This document shows, in pieces, positions 24,418 to 32,175 of a stretch of DNA of 32,175 nucleotides (positions are counted from its first letter, which is position 1; every line of letters begins with the position of its first letter). The stretch is from Phycisphaerales bacterium (GTDB lineage: Bacteria; Planctomycetota; Phycisphaerae; Phycisphaerales; UBA1924), in NCBI GenBank assembly GCA_013360695.1, contig JABWBC010000029.1, forward strand, positions 1 through 32,175, read 5' to 3'. The notes beneath the pieces are model-generated. The model was not told the DNA's origin. It saw only the letters and a list, made by a program, of their open reading frames with translations, and ran no database searches. The position numbers were made by a program, and so were the translations under genes.

Positions 24418-25494
24418 ATGTTCGTCGACCAAGCCATCATCACAGTCCGCGCCGGTTCCGGCGGAAACGGCTGCGTCGCCTTCCGACGCGAACTCGGCGA
24501 GCCCAAGGGAGGCCCCAAGGGCGGCGATGGCGGCGACGGCGGCGACATCGTCCTCCAGGCCGAGGACGGCCTCCACACCCTCTACGACTTCCGTGGGCTC
24601 ACCCTCTGGAACGCCGAAAACGGCGAGCCCGGCGGCGCCAAGCAGTGCACCGGCAAGAACGGCCGCGACTGCATCATCCGCCTCCCGCCCGGCACCCTCG
24701 TCTTCAACGCCAAGTCCGGCGACCTCATCCACGACCTCAAGCCCGGCGACCGCGTCGTCATCGCCAAGGGCGGCAAGGGCGGCTGGGGCAACGAGCACTT
24801 CAAGAGCCCCTCCAACCAGACGCCGCGCAACGCCGACCCCGGCGAGCCCGGCGAAGAGATCGAGCTCCGACTCGAACTCAAGCTCATCGCCGACGTCGGG
24901 CTGGTCGGCAAGCCCAACGCCGGCAAGTCAACGCTGCTCGCCGCCCTTACGCGCGCCAACCCGAAAATCGCCAACTATCCCTTCACCACCCTCAGCCCGC
25001 AGCTTGGCATCACCGAGCTCGACCCCGAGCGTCGCCTCGTGCTCGCCGACATCCCGGGCCTGATCGAGGGCGCGTCCAAGGGCGCCGGCCTCGGGCACGA
25101 CTTCCTCCGCCACATCGACCGAACGCGGGTGATCGTGCATCTCGTCGACCTCCAGCCCGCCGACGGCTCGGACCCGGTCGAGAACTACCGCGTCGTTCGC
25201 AAGGAACTCGCGCAGCACTCGCGGGCCCTCGCGGAAAAGCCCGAGCTGATCGTGCTCAACAAGACCGATCTCTTCCTCGACGACGAGGAAAAGAAGATCG
25301 CGATCGCGCTGGTGTGCGAGGGACTTGGCCTGGTCCCCGGCCGCGACACGATCGACATCTCCGGCGCCGCACGCCAGAACCTTCGCCCGCTGCTCGAGCG
25401 CCTGTGGAGATTGGTACACCCCGAGGGACACACCACGCCGGGCTGGAAGCCAGCCGCGCCCACCGACCAGCACGACGGGCAGCTTGCGAACTGA
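24418..25494 (+). CDS. obg: GTPase Obg (ribosome assembly)
   Basis: Essential GTPase that binds the large ribosomal subunit during assembly and in stringent control. 358 residues from ATG 24418, where the conserved opening MFVDQAIITVRAGSGGNGCVAFRRE begins. The glycine-rich Obg fold spans about 1-157 (GGPKGGDGGDGGDI, GKNGRD, KGGKGGWGN). The G domain carries G1 GKPNAGKST (164-172), the switch region YPFTTLSPQLG, G3 DIPGL (211-215), G4 NKTD (281-284) and G5 SGAA. It stops soon after, with a short tail and no C-terminal OCT domain; this is common outside Firmicutes. The usual partners rplU and rpmA are not adjacent. The ribosome site before the ATG is weak. Confidence 0.95.
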   Translation: MFVDQAIITVRAGSGGNGCVAFRRELGEPKGGPKGGDGGDGGDIVLQAEDGLHTLYDFRGLTLWNAENGEPGGAKQCTGKNGRDCIIRLPPGTLVFNAKSGDLIHDLKPGDRVVIAKGGKGGWGNEHFKSPSNQTPRNADPGEPGEEIELRLELKLIADVGLVGKPNAGKSTLLAALTRANPKIANYPFTTLSPQLGITELDPERRLVLADIPGLIEGASKGAGLGHDFLRHIDRTRVIVHLVDLQPADGSDPVENYRVVRKELAQHSRALAEKPELIVLNKTDLFLDDEEKKIAIALVCEGLGLVPGRDTIDISGAARQNLRPLLERLWRLVHPEGHTTPGWKPAAPTDQHDGQLAN

Positions 25495-25634
25495 CATGGC
25501 CTTCAATGCACGCGATCCACGGTGATCGCAGCGGGCTTGCGATCTGCACGCGAACGCACGCTTTCTGCGATCCGCTTCCCTCGCTCGCAGCTTTCAGTGC
25601 GCTCCGAGGTGAACAGTTTGCAACGATCGCGTTC

Positions 25635-26048
25635 TCAGATCGCCTTGGCGATCTCCCCCGCCAGCTTCGCGCCCGCCGCACCGTCCAGCTTGCCGGGTTT
25701 CCACACGATCCCCAGCCCCTCGCCGGTGTCGTACTTTGGGATGATGTGGAAATGCACGTGGAACACGGCCTGGTGCGCCCCCGCGCCGTTGTTCTGCAGG
25801 ATGTTGTACGCCGTCGCGCCGCTCGCCATCAGCACCGCGCGGCAGATCCGCGGCAGGGCGCGCCCGATCGCGGCCGCCGCCTCGTCCGAAAGCTGATCCA
25901 CCGTCGCGACTTCCTGCTTGGGAATCACGAGCGTGTGCCCGCGCGAAAGCGGAAACACGTCGAGGAACGACAGCACGTGCGCGTCCTCATACACCTTATG
26001 GCACGGGATTTCGCCGCGGATGATCTTCGAAAAGATGGTCTCTGCCAT
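25635..26048 (-). CDS. HIT family nucleotide hydrolase/transferase
   Basis: Histidine-triad protein of 137 residues, acting on the phosphorus-nitrogen or phosphoanhydride bond of nucleotide conjugates (Hint/HinT-like) in the cytoplasm. The opening MAETIFSKIIRGEIPCHKVYEDAHVLSFLDVFPLSRGHTLVIPK is near-consensus. The triad is H97-x-H99-x-H101 in FHVHFHIIP. ATG 26048 is used; a GTG two codons upstream is possible. Same strand as the ribbon membrane protein and IspD but 175 bases downstream of the former, with a hairpin repeat in the gap. Confidence 0.93.
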   Translation of the reverse strand: MAETIFSKIIRGEIPCHKVYEDAHVLSFLDVFPLSRGHTLVIPKQEVATVDQLSDEAAAAIGRALPRICRAVLMASGATAYNILQNNGAGAHQAVFHVHFHIIPKYDTGEGLGIVWKPGKLDGAAGAKLAGEIAKAI

Positions 26049-26177
26049 GCGCACAGTCTAGCGGGGAACTTCACGATCCGCGCCGATGCGCCACCGACCG
26101 CGCTTCGCTCCTGATGCGCCTTGCTCTGCTTCCGCCTCGGAAAGCCCAACTTGCATGCAGCGAGCGCTTGCTCTCCC

Positions 26178-26210
26178 GGCACGCCACGAACCTGCCTTCA
26201 GGTCCGTGCC
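26178..26210. repeat. Intergenic hairpin repeat, copy 2
   Basis: Shares its last 22 bases (26189-26210) with 23589-23610 except for two changes. The inner stem here is ACCTG/CAGGT around CCTT where copy 1 has ACCCG/CGGGT, a compensatory pair. Outer GGCAC (26178-26182) and GTGCC (26206-26210) can also pair with a bulge. Confidence 0.6.
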
Positions 26211-26223
26211 ACCACTGATCACG

Positions 26224-26814
26224 TCAAGCCCTCGACAACGACGCACCCCGCCGCGGCATGATCCCTCGGCGCAGCTCGATCACCCGCCGCGCGTTTGCCA
26301 TCCATTTCGCGAGGAACCCCTCGCCACACTCCGGGCACTTGCCCGATCCAAGCCCGCGCAGGTCATAGCCGCACGCGCTGCAGTGTCCGATCGGGAACAT
26401 CCGCGCCGCAATTCGCCACGAAACGCCGCTCGCGATCAGGAAGACCAGCAGCAATTGCCACAGCGGCACGTTTACGACGCGCAAGGAGATCATGACGATT
26501 GCGCCCGTCTGCGTGCCCACCGTCATGGACGCTTCAGGCATGGTCGGCCGCAGGACGTTGCCAGGCATGATCACCGCCGCCGTGGCATTCGGGAAAAACC
26601 AACGGTTCCCGGCCCATTCCACCGGCTGATTCGCGATCGCGACCTGCAACTGCGACGGTGACACGAGGGCGCACACGCCCCCTGCGCCGACCGACGGCGA
26701 CGTCAGGTTACCAGCAATCCACATCGCGCTCGTCAGCAGCGCGAGCACGCCGCAGAACCACGACATCATGATCCACGCCCCGCGCCGCACCGATCGGTTC
26801 TTCGCTTGTTTCAT
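26224..26814 (-). CDS. Membrane protein with CxxCGYDLRGL-CPECG zinc ribbon
   Basis: Unrecognised protein of 196 residues. One membrane helix near the N-terminus (about 14-34), an extracytoplasmic part (about 35-115), a second helix (about 118-137), and then a cytoplasmic ribbon with C145-x2-C148 (CSACGYDLRGLGSG) and C160-x2-C163 (CPECGEGF). I associate this ribbon, repeated in many unrelated-looking membrane proteins, with Phycisphaerae genomes, so it is a taxonomic pointer. ATG 26814 has GGAGG about eight bases upstream, inside the 26-base gap after ispD, so the two genes are probably cotranscribed. Function unknown. Confidence 0.82.
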   Translation of the reverse strand: MKQAKNRSVRRGAWIMMSWFCGVLALLTSAMWIAGNLTSPSVGAGGVCALVSPSQLQVAIANQPVEWAGNRWFFPNATAAVIMPGNVLRPTMPEASMTVGTQTGAIVMISLRVVNVPLWQLLLVFLIASGVSWRIAARMFPIGHCSACGYDLRGLGSGKCPECGEGFLAKWMANARRVIELRRGIMPRRGASLSRA

Positions 26815-26840
26815 GCCGCGCCTCCAGAAAGCGCAGCCTA

Positions 26841-27692
26841 TCAGAACCTGCGGTGCGCCGGCTTATCCTGCGGCCCGCTCACGCCCAAGATCGACCTGGC
26901 CATCCGCAAATCCCCGAGCCGCGTGATCTTGATGTTTCGCGGGTCCGCTTCCAGCACCACCACGCAATTCTCCGGCGAGCAACCCACCTTGGCAGGCGGG
27001 TTCTCTTTCGAAAGCAACCGCTCCACCAGCGACGCATCGTCCGTGCTCGATAGATCACTCTGCTCATACGCGCGACGCAGCAGATCCGCCCGGAAGACCT
27101 GCGGCGTCTGGATCGCGTACACATCCGCGCGGTCCAGCGTCGCGTCGACCAGCCGCATCCTCTTCGGCCCGCTCGGCGCGTCGTCGCCAAGGATCGCCGC
27201 CAAGGGATCGCGCCCCGTCGCCGGCGCGTCGATCTCGATCGTTCGCTTGATCGTGTCCGGCACGGGAACGCCGGGAACGACCGCGGGGTGTTTCATCGCT
27301 GCGTCGAACAGCCGCTCGATCAATTCCACGGGCGTGCACGGGCGTGCCGCGTCGTGCACCGCGATGTGCGTGCAGTCGCTTGATATCGCGGCCAACGCGT
27401 TCTTCACGGTCTCCCAGCGATGCACCAACCCGCCGCGGCAGAGCGTCACACCCAGGATCGCCAGCTTGTCCGCGTGGCGCTGCTTGAACTCCGTGAACGC
27501 GTCGTCCGACGCCGGGCCCGCGACCACCATCGACGTGACCGTCCAGTCGGGCGAATCGAGCTTGGTGAAGAGCTCGACCGATCGCTGCAGCACCGACTTG
27601 CCGCCCAGGTCCTCGTCGAGCTTGGAACGCTGCGCCTCGGTGCGATAGCGGGCGCTGGCGCCCGCGGCCGGGATGATGACGCCGATCTTCAT
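26841..27692 (-). CDS. ispD: 2-C-methyl-D-erythritol 4-phosphate cytidylyltransferase
   Basis: Third enzyme of the MEP route to isoprenoids; joins methylerythritol phosphate to CMP from CTP. 283 residues from ATG 27692 (an in-frame start ten codons upstream is not needed). VIIPAAGASARYR (5-17) is the CTP-binding loop, with Lys24 in the place of the conserved Lys of the PK motif though the spacing differs. GGLVHRWETVKNAL corresponds to the usual RxxSVxxGL helix, and VHDAARPCT (112-120) is the conserved substrate-side block. AIQTPQVFRADLLRRAYE and ASLVERL near the C-terminus are typical. It is longer than the ~230-240 of most IspD proteins, with extra residues around 150-180. Followed after 26 bases by the ribbon membrane protein. 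Confidence 0.88.
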   Translation of the reverse strand: MKIGVIIPAAGASARYRTEAQRSKLDEDLGGKSVLQRSVELFTKLDSPDWTVTSMVVAGPASDDAFTEFKQRHADKLAILGVTLCRGGLVHRWETVKNALAAISSDCTHIAVHDAARPCTPVELIERLFDAAMKHPAVVPGVPVPDTIKRTIEIDAPATGRDPLAAILGDDAPSGPKRMRLVDATLDRADVYAIQTPQVFRADLLRRAYEQSDLSSTDDASLVERLLSKENPPAKVGCSPENCVVVLEADPRNIKITRLGDLRMARSILGVSGPQDKPAHRRF

Positions 27693-27789
27693 GCCGCGAT
27701 GATATGTCGAGTCTCGCGGCACATCGGCGCGTGCGCCGCGTCATCATCGACGCGGCTTCACCTCGCCGAACCCGCCCCGCCGACCAACG

Positions 27790-27817
27790 AAAAACCGGGC
27801 GAGAGATCTCGCCCGGT
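27790..27817 (-). terminator. Intrinsic terminator of the S1-domain gene
   Basis: ACCGGGCGAGA (27794-27804) pairs with TCTCGCCCGGT (27807-27817). Read on the minus strand, the stem is followed by TTTTT (27790-27794). It lies 72 bases after the S1 gene's stop. Confidence 0.88.
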
Positions 27818-27888
27818 CCGTTCATCCTCACTCCGCGTCCTGGCAGAGCCGAACTAGACGCTCGGCCCTGCAAACTTCAGCCCATGGC

Positions 27889-29247
27889 TTAGCCAAGGCC
27901 GCCCTTGTACTGCGTCTTCTTGAACTTCTCGCGCATGCGGCGCAACGCGGGCGTTTCCTTCAGGATCTCATCGGCGCTGCGCCCGACCGGCTCGCCGCGC
28001 TTCTTGCCGCGACCTCCACCGGGGCCGCCGCCGCCGAATCCACCGCCGCCCTCGCCGCCCGTCGGTTCCGGCGCGGGCTTGGTGGCCTTGATCGACAGGC
28101 TGATTCGGCGCGAGCCGGCGTCGATACGCAGCACGCGGGCGTTGATCACCTGATCGACCTTCAGCACGTCCTCAACCTTGCCGACGCGCTTGTAGTCAAG
28201 TTCTGAGATGTGGACCATGCCGTCCACGCCCGGCGCAAGCTCGACAAACGCGCCGAACTCCGTGATGCGCACCACGCGCCCCGTCACGTCCGAGCCTTCC
28301 TTGATGTCGTTGGCCGCCGTCGCAAAGGGATCGCCCGCGACCTGCTTCATGCCCAGCGATATCTTGTTTCCCTCGATGTCAACCTTCAGCACCTGCACGC
28401 GGACCGGCTGGCCTTCCTTCACGTACTTCGCAACGGCCTTCTCGCCGAAGCCCGCGCGGTCGTACGTCATGTCGGAAATGTGAACCAGCCCATCGAGCCC
28501 GCCCAGGTCCACGAACGCGCCGAACGGCATGATCTTGCGGACCACGCCCTCCATCACCGCGCCCTCGACCAGCGTCGCCTTGAGCTTCTCGGCCTTGGCC
28601 TTCCGCTCTTGCTCCAGCAGGTCGCGGCGCGACAGCACGATGTTGCCCTTGCCCATGCGGTCGACCCGCACGACCTGGCACGTCATCTTCTCGCCCACGA
28701 GCACCGACATGTCGGGAATGCGATCGACGCTCACCTGGCTGGCGGGCATGAACGCGCGGTGGCCCGCGACCTCGAGCTCCAGCCCGCCCTTGTTCACGCC
28801 CGTCACCCGCGCCTCGATCGTCTGGCCCGCCTCCAGCAATTCCCAATCCGCCTTCTGCACCGCGCCCGGGCGCGAGCAGATGAACAGCGACTCGCTGGCC
28901 TCGAACCGATCGACAACGACCTCCGCCGTCTCGCCCACCTTCGGCAGCTGATCCTCCGGCCAGCCGATGCGCGACACCACGCCCAGCTCCTTGGGACCAA
29001 ACTCAATAAAAATGTCGCTCGGACCGATCGAAACCACGCGGCCCGAGCGATGCTCACGCCCCGCCTGAACCACCCGCGGCCCGCGGATCCCCGCCGGGCG
29101 ACCCGAAGGCGCCGGACGCGTTGAAGGCGCCGAAGGCGGCGCGAACTTCGCGAGATCCTCCATCGCCGCGTTGATCTCGGCCTCAAGCTCGGCCGAGAGT
29201 GGATTGCTGGAGGACGTCGACGCCGCGTTCTGATCGTTGGGTTGCAT
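27889..29247 (-). CDS. Four-domain S1 RNA-binding protein (ribosomal protein S1-like)
   Basis: RNA-binding protein of 452 residues, the likely functional counterpart of ribosomal protein S1, which helps mRNA bind the 30S subunit. Four S1 domains lie at about 65-127 (divergent), 141-208, 227-301 (IMPFGAFVDLGGLDGLVHISDM) and 317-387 (ITEFGAFVELAPGVDGMVHISEL); the last two are the best matches. A Ser/Pro/Ala-rich N-terminal ~60 residues precede them. A Gly-rich stretch (about 397-413) and a basic tail ending KKTQYKGGLG follow. ATG 29247 is chosen because the open frame upstream (to 29475) is low-quality and crosses a likely promoter region. It is shorter than the six-domain E. coli S1 and near the four-domain type of Gram-positive bacteria. 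Confidence 0.9.
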   Translation of the reverse strand: MQPNDQNAASTSSSNPLSAELEAEINAAMEDLAKFAPPSAPSTRPAPSGRPAGIRGPRVVQAGREHRSGRVVSIGPSDIFIEFGPKELGVVSRIGWPEDQLPKVGETAEVVVDRFEASESLFICSRPGAVQKADWELLEAGQTIEARVTGVNKGGLELEVAGHRAFMPASQVSVDRIPDMSVLVGEKMTCQVVRVDRMGKGNIVLSRRDLLEQERKAKAEKLKATLVEGAVMEGVVRKIMPFGAFVDLGGLDGLVHISDMTYDRAGFGEKAVAKYVKEGQPVRVQVLKVDIEGNKISLGMKQVAGDPFATAANDIKEGSDVTGRVVRITEFGAFVELAPGVDGMVHISELDYKRVGKVEDVLKVDQVINARVLRIDAGSRRISLSIKATKPAPEPTGGEGGGGFGGGGPGGGRGKKRGEPVGRSADEILKETPALRRMREKFKKTQYKGGLG

Positions 29248-29516
29248 GGGGTGCTTCTGGACAATGCGAACCGTGTGTGTTTGCCACCCGCCCGAGCCGG
29301 TCCGCGAGGACCCGGAGGGTGAAGCTTCGGAACCGCAATAGTAATCCCATCCGGCCCCGGAAGCACGCCAATCGTCAACTTCCTCGCGTGCGCCCACATT
29401 GGCCCATCCGGCCGCGCTCAATTCTGGTGATCGGACCCACCGCCGCCACGCCCGCCGCGTTACGGGGCGCAGCATCCCACGGACCTCCCCGCCGCTCCGC
29501 CTCTGGATTCCAGGCT

Positions 29517-30578
29517 CTACTGATTCATCCGCACGGCTTCGATGATCCGTTGCGCCACGCGAACATTGACGAACCCCGCATCCGCATCAATCGGCGGCCG
29601 CTGCCCCGTCCGGATCGCGTTCAGGAACGCCCGCAGCTCCATCACGATGGGCTCGGCGTCGTCCACAACCAACGGCTCGATGTTGACCAGTTCGCTCCAT
29701 TTCAGGCTGGTGAGGTCCACGCCGCGCCGGAGCTGCTCACGCATCTCGCGCATCTGGATCTCGTTAGCGATCCGCCGGATCATCGTGCCCGTCTTGGCGC
29801 CGTAATCGATCTTGATGTACGCGTTCTCGCCCGTGATCCGCGTCACGCGCTCCGTCTTGAGCGCCAGGCGGCTCGCCGACACGCTCGCCACGCACGTCCC
29901 GTGCGGCATCTTCCAAGTCAGCCGCGCGTTGCAGATGTCCTCGTGGTCCGTGATCACCGCCACGCCCGACGCCTGCACGTCGTCCGGCTCGCGCCCGTTC
30001 ATCAGCATCAGCACCACGTCGAGGTCATGGATCATCATGTCCATCACGACGCTCGTGTCCACCGACCGGAACGTCATCGGGCTCACCCGATGCACCTCAA
30101 TGAACCGCGGCACGACCGGCTGGCTGTTCTCCGTCGCCTTCTGCATCGCCCGCATGATCGGGTTGAATCGCTCGATGTGCCCCACCATCAGGATCGAGCC
30201 CGTCCGCTCCGCCACGTCCTTGATCGACCGGGCCGACGCGACGTCGCCCGCCAAGGGCTTCTCGATCAGGCAGGCCACGCCCGCCGACAGCAACGGCTCC
30301 GCCGACGCGCGGTGAAACGTCGTGGGCACCGCGACGGACACAGCGTCCACGCCCGCCTCGATCAGCTGCTCAACGGTCTCGAACCCGCGGCAATTGAACT
30401 TGTCCGCGATTTCCGCTCGACGCTGCGGACTGGCGTCCACCACGCCGACCAGCGTGCAGCCCTTCTCCGTCGCGTACACCCGCGCGTGGTGCTGTCCCAT
30501 CCGACCAACGCCCACCACGCCGCAGCGGAGCACGCGATCTTCAGACGCACCGGTCCCGGGTTGTCCCGCTTGATTCAC
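29517..30578 (-). CDS. Gfo/Idh/MocA family NAD(P)-dependent oxidoreductase
   Basis: Sugar or inositol dehydrogenase-like protein of 353 residues. The N-terminal Rossmann fold has CGVVGVGRMGQHHARVY (19-35, GxGxxG); AVPTTFHR and EKPLAGD (106-112, catalytic-site Lys) follow; then GHIERFNP (133-140) and MDMMIHDLDVVL (179-190) with the usual catalytic His184. GHxERFNP resembles WlbA-type UDP-N-acetylglucosamine 3-dehydrogenases of surface-sugar synthesis, a possible but unproven role. It starts at a GTG that overlaps the thioredoxin stop as GTGA (30575-30578), so translation of the two is probably coupled. The substrate is not determinable from sequence alone. Confidence 0.9.
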   Translation of the reverse strand: MNQAGQPGTGASEDRVLRCGVVGVGRMGQHHARVYATEKGCTLVGVVDASPQRRAEIADKFNCRGFETVEQLIEAGVDAVSVAVPTTFHRASAEPLLSAGVACLIEKPLAGDVASARSIKDVAERTGSILMVGHIERFNPIMRAMQKATENSQPVVPRFIEVHRVSPMTFRSVDTSVVMDMMIHDLDVVLMLMNGREPDDVQASGVAVITDHEDICNARLTWKMPHGTCVASVSASRLALKTERVTRITGENAYIKIDYGAKTGTMIRRIANEIQMREMREQLRRGVDLTSLKWSELVNIEPLVVDDAEPIVMELRAFLNAIRTGQRPPIDADAGFVNVRVAQRIIEAVRMNQ

Positions 30579-30910
30579 TTGCCCGAAACCTCGGTAAGCA
30601 CGGCGGCGATGTCTTCCTTGCGGGTCAGACCGACCCAGCGCTTCACCACCTGCCCGTTCTTGAAGACCAGGAGCGTTGGCAGGGCCGTAATCCCGTGCTT
30701 CACGCTCACCGCCCTCGCGTTGTCCGTGTCAACCTTTCCCACCCGCGCTTTGCCCGCAAACTGGTCCGCAAGGGCGTCCACCACCGGCGACAGGATCTTG
30801 CAAGGCCCGCACCAGCTCGCGTAGAAGTCCACCAGCACCGGCTGGGCCGAGTTGATCACTTCGGCGTCGAAATTGGCGTCGGTCAGATTCACAACGTTGG
30901 CGCTGCTCAT
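30575..30910 (-). CDS. trxA: Thioredoxin
   Basis: Small cytoplasmic dithiol protein of 111 residues that reduces protein disulfides with electrons from thioredoxin reductase. The active site W33-C34-G-P-C37 is intact, and the cis-proline P78 is in ITALPTLL. VLVDFYASWCGPCKILSP and VGKVDTDNARAVSVKHGI are near-consensus, and the length is standard. ATG 30910 has AAGGGA nine bases upstream. It is the first gene of a two-gene unit with the oxidoreductase, overlapping it by four bases. Confidence 0.96.
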   Translation of the reverse strand: MSSANVVNLTDANFDAEVINSAQPVLVDFYASWCGPCKILSPVVDALADQFAGKARVGKVDTDNARAVSVKHGITALPTLLVFKNGQVVKRWVGLTRKEDIAAVLTEVSGK

Positions 30911-31063
30911 GAAGTGGGTCCCTTTGACGCTCCGTCGTCAGGCGCTTCGCCACACCGGCAAAGCGGATTCAGGCCGATGGTAGCCCCGTCCACCCACCCG
31001 TCCAACCCCTGTTCGTAACCCGTTCTCCCCGACGACCTCCCGACTCACGCATTTCACGCAGAC

Positions 31064-31969
31064 TCAAGCTCTTCCACCACTCCCCACTTCCGACTTCCCA
31101 CTCCCGCTCACCTCATCCATCACCCTCATCACTTCCACATGCTCCGCCACGTCGTGCACGCGGAACAGCCGGACTCCTCGCGCGTGCATCGCCGCCGCAA
31201 ACGCCAGCGACCCCGCCAACCGCTCCGAAGGCTGCGTCTGCCTCTCCAGCGACACCCGCCCCACAAAGCTCTTGCGGCTCGCCGCGCCCAGCACCGCAAA
31301 CCCCGTCTTCACCAGCTCATCCACCCGACGCACCAGCGTCACGTTGTCCTCAACCGACTTCCCGAACCCAAGCCCCGGATCGATCGAGATCGCCTCCCGC
31401 GCCACGCCCAACTCCATCGCCCGCCGCGCCCGCCCGAGCAGAAACCCGCGCACCTCCGACACCACATCCCCATACCGCGGCGGCTCGCGATACCCATCCG
31501 AATACGAATCCTCCCCCGGCGGCCTCAGCCGATGCATCAGAATCACCCCCGCACCGCGCTCCGCAGCCAGAGAGAGAATCCCCTCGTCCTCCACGCCCGC
31601 CGATACGTCGTTGATCGCGTCCGCGCCGGCATCCAGCGCCGCCCGCGCCACGCTCGAGAGCGTCGTATCAACACTGATCGGAACTGCGCCGGCGGCACCG
31701 GCCATCGCGCGTATCGCCCGGATCACGGGAACGACCCGCGCAATCTGCTCCTCCGCGTTCACCCTCGCGGCCCCGGGCCGCGTCGACTCGCCGCCGACGT
31801 CGAGGATGTCGGCGCCCGCCGCGATCAGGCTCATGCCGTGCCGGATCGCGCGCTCGGCGTCGAAAAAGGCGCCGCCGTCGGAGAAGCTGTCCGGCGTCAC
31901 GTTCACGATGCCCATCAGCAGCGGGCGATCGAGCGACAGTCCGGCGAATTCGCGTGGCGCCGTCGGCAT
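31064..31969 (-). CDS. folP: Dihydropteroate synthase
   Basis: Joins p-aminobenzoate to dihydropterin pyrophosphate in folate synthesis; the target of sulfonamides. 301 residues from ATG 31969; a TTG seven codons upstream is an alternative. MGIVNVTPDSFSDGG is the first signature and DVGGESTRPGA the second. ISVDTTLSSVARAALDAGADAINDVSAG, ILMHRLRPPG (in place of the usual MHMxGxPxxMQ), ISIDPGLGFGKSVEDN and GAASRKSFVGRV follow in family order, the last carrying the conserved S-R-K. The last ~15 residues (GSGKSEVGSGGRA) are a low-complexity tail. In several bacteria folP follows ftsH; a minus-strand gene ends just upstream here. Confidence 0.95.
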   Translation of the reverse strand: MPTAPREFAGLSLDRPLLMGIVNVTPDSFSDGGAFFDAERAIRHGMSLIAAGADILDVGGESTRPGAARVNAEEQIARVVPVIRAIRAMAGAAGAVPISVDTTLSSVARAALDAGADAINDVSAGVEDEGILSLAAERGAGVILMHRLRPPGEDSYSDGYREPPRYGDVVSEVRGFLLGRARRAMELGVAREAISIDPGLGFGKSVEDNVTLVRRVDELVKTGFAVLGAASRKSFVGRVSLERQTQPSERLAGSLAFAAAMHARGVRLFRVHDVAEHVEVMRVMDEVSGSGKSEVGSGGRA

Positions 31970-32076
31970 TGCGCGAAGGGATTCCCTCAATGGCCCGTCG
32001 CCGTTTCATACGGCGCGAAGCGGGTCTCTGGCACTTCAAGAAAAGTGTCGAATCGTTTCAAGCGATGCGCGCACGG

Positions 32077-32108
32077 AAAAGCCCCTCTCCGGGGGAGAGG
32101 GGCTTTTT
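32077..32108. terminator. Bidirectional intrinsic terminator upstream of folP
   Basis: AAAAGCCCCTCTCC (32077-32090) pairs with GGAGAGGGGCTTTT (32094-32107) around a GGG loop, giving a T-run on either strand. It lies 24 bases past the stop of the minus-strand gene at the right edge and probably ends that transcript. Confidence 0.85.
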
Positions 32109-32130
32109 CGTCTCTGCGATTCGCCGCCGT

Positions 32131-32175
32131 TTAGGTGCTGGGCTCGGGCGCGATGCCGCCGGGGCGGCTGGTCGG
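32131..32175 (-). CDS. C-terminal end of a minus-strand gene cut by the window edge (possibly ftsH)
   Basis: Reading the minus strand from 32175, fourteen codons (PTSRPGGIAPEPST) lead to TAA at 32131-32133, followed closely by a strong terminator. Such Pro/Gly-rich tails end many FtsH proteases, and ftsH precedes folP in E. coli and some other bacteria. With so few residues the identity is a guess; that a coding region ends here is moderately likely. Confidence 0.4.
   Translation of the reverse strand, partial: PTSRPGGIAPEPST

Noticed and set aside
29248..29475. N-terminal extension of the S1 protein
   Set aside because: The added residues are Arg/Trp/Gly/Ser-rich without domain character, and the region is a better candidate for promoter and leader.

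Overview
The window reads as planctomycete DNA, GC-rich throughout. Most of it (about 2.4 kb to the end) fits the class Phycisphaerae. A small membrane protein at 26224-26814 carries the CxxCGYDLRGL...CPECG ribbon that I associate with that group, GC at third codon positions is near 90%, and the gene content is ordinary housekeeping. The first ~2.2 kb looks different: lower third-position GC (about 75%), a long AATGACGAATG-type inverted repeat, a 30-bp tandem hairpin repeat, and an accD / RRM-protein pair. This suggests another planctomycete lineage (Pirellulales-like by my recollection). The change of composition falls inside the prolyl oligopeptidase gene, so an assembly chimera or a recombination junction must be considered.

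Layout. 1-1.6 kb: 3' part of accD, a repeat-rich spacer, and an RRM RNA-binding protein with its own terminator. 1.8-4.3 kb: secreted prolyl oligopeptidase and terminator. 4.4-4.5 kb: tRNA with CAU anticodon on the minus strand. 4.9-6.7 kb: SLC13-type permease with RCK_C domains, divergent from a pirin gene (6.9-7.6 kb), followed by citrate synthase (7.8-9.1 kb). A bidirectional terminator separates citrate synthase from a four-gene minus-strand run: GT4 glycosyltransferase, GT2 glycosyltransferase, GT4 glycosyltransferase, S46 dipeptidyl-peptidase (16.8 down to 9.2 kb). 16.9-19.5 kb: two small membrane proteins and one large secreted orphan.

19.6-21.3 kb is the most unusual locus. It is a single minus-strand gene of clearly lower GC encoding an amidotransferase/flavodoxin-like N-terminal part, a helical linker, a PD-(D/E)XK nuclease core and a C-terminal beta-barrel resembling domain 2 of translation elongation factors. 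I propose it as a horizontally acquired candidate for a new nuclease or defence protein. It is followed by a degenerate receiver-domain protein (21.5-21.8 kb).

22.2-25.5 kb (plus strand): glutamate dehydrogenase with a visible promoter and terminator, a DUF1801 protein, and the ribosome-associated GTPase Obg. 25.6-32 kb (minus strand): HIT hydrolase, ribbon-type membrane protein, IspD, a four-domain S1 RNA-binding protein, and a thioredoxin translationally coupled to a Gfo/Idh/MocA oxidoreductase. Dihydropteroate synthase follows, then at the right edge the last codons of another minus-strand gene, possibly ftsH. No CRISPR array, insertion sequence, rRNA or integrase gene was seen.
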